Part shown: positions 22,651 through 22,673 of the stretch, one piece after another
Position numbering within the stretch: the stretch's first letter is position 1
Layout of the letters: every line of letters begins with the position of its first letter
Origin: Verrucomicrobia bacterium UBA1629
GTDB lineage: Bacteria > Verrucomicrobiota > Kiritimatiellia > RFP12 > UBA1067
Length of the DNA stretch: 22,673 nt
Reading direction: 5' to 3'
Assembly (NCBI GenBank): GCA_002321305.1
Contig: DCMF01000017.1
Span: 1-22,673, forward strand
Made by a program: the position numbers and the translations under genes
The notes under the pieces: model-generated
Told to the model about the DNA's origin: nothing
The model's database searches: none
Seen by the model: the letters and a program-made list of their open reading frames with translations, nothing else

Positions 22651-22673
22651 TCGTGCCGATTCGTGCAGATTCG
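22651..22673. repeat. Tandem 10-bp TCGTGCNGAT units reaching the window edge
   Basis: TCGTGCCGAT (22651-22660) and TCGTGCAGAT (22661-22670) are adjacent copies differing at one base, followed by TCG, the start of a possible third copy cut by the window end. They share the 10-bp period of the preceding array, 3 bp away, but not its sequence. Confidence 0.5.

Larger units (their letters stand above)
22391..22673. other. Non-coding right end with small palindromes
   Basis: No credible complete gene is seen. On the minus strand a short frame ends at a TAA overlapping 22389-22391 with LAGCSVLDINDYKKDW. It reaches an upstream stop before any ATG, so it may be a lipoprotein-gene tail. Palindromes include ATTGCGCAAT (22442-22451), CGCATGCG (22493-22500) and the stem GAAACGC/GCGTTTC (22506-22522). 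Ten-bp tandem repeats occupy the last 56 bp. Confidence 0.5.

Noticed and set aside
22618..22673. CRISPR array at the right edge
   Set aside because: The repeats are 10 bp, contiguous and without spacers; no cas gene is present.

Overview
The window looks like part of a high-G+C chromosome from a carbohydrate-degrading anaerobe. My best guess is the PVC group (Kiritimatiellota, Lentisphaerota or Verrucomicrobiota). That guess is inference from the gene mix: many secreted glycoside hydrolases without a SusC/SusD pair, SUMF1-domain secreted proteins, a LamG-domain protein, an XylR-type regulator and an AAA-ATPase-like/PD-(D/E)XK protein. No rRNA, tRNA, CRISPR array or complete transposable element was seen. 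Every credible gene is on the minus strand, so transcription runs from high to low coordinates.

Right end (about 21742-22673): a low-density region. It holds two overlapping, probably decayed reading frames of lower G+C, a GACAGG/CCTGTC hairpin, small palindromes and two short families of 10-bp tandem repeats at the edge. It reads as a scar or boundary between the gene block and something outside the window.

Regulatory pair (19010-21741): an AAA-ATPase-like/PD-(D/E)XK protein starts directly behind a consensus extended -10 promoter. Its stop overlaps by 4 bp the GTG start of a 391-residue XylR-type regulator, which has a LacI-like sugar-binding N-terminus and an AraC helix-turn-helix C-terminus. 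The 73 bp after the regulator, plus its last codons, hold a 17-bp direct repeat, a 12-bp palindrome and a promoter-like pair. This is a good candidate operator/promoter for the next genes.

Catabolic operon (286-18936): nine tightly packed genes, with gaps from a 4-bp overlap to 51 bp. In order of transcription they are a GH-A/GH42-like glycosidase, a 73-residue exported peptide, two tandem secreted SUMF1-domain proteins, a GH78 alpha-L-rhamnosidase, a GH2 beta-glycosidase, a three-repeat LamG protein of lower G+C, a GH92-GH78 fusion enzyme, and a DUF5696/GH101-like putative glycosidase. Most carry a signal peptide. Together they could strip a rhamnose-containing, possibly mannose-decorated glycan outside the cytoplasm, with the XylR-type protein sensing a released sugar. 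No transporter or cytoplasmic sugar-catabolism gene lies in the window.

Left end (1-285): no gene that I can support. It holds three perfect inverted repeats, one a 9-bp stem closed on the minus strand by a GGGA (GNRA) loop.
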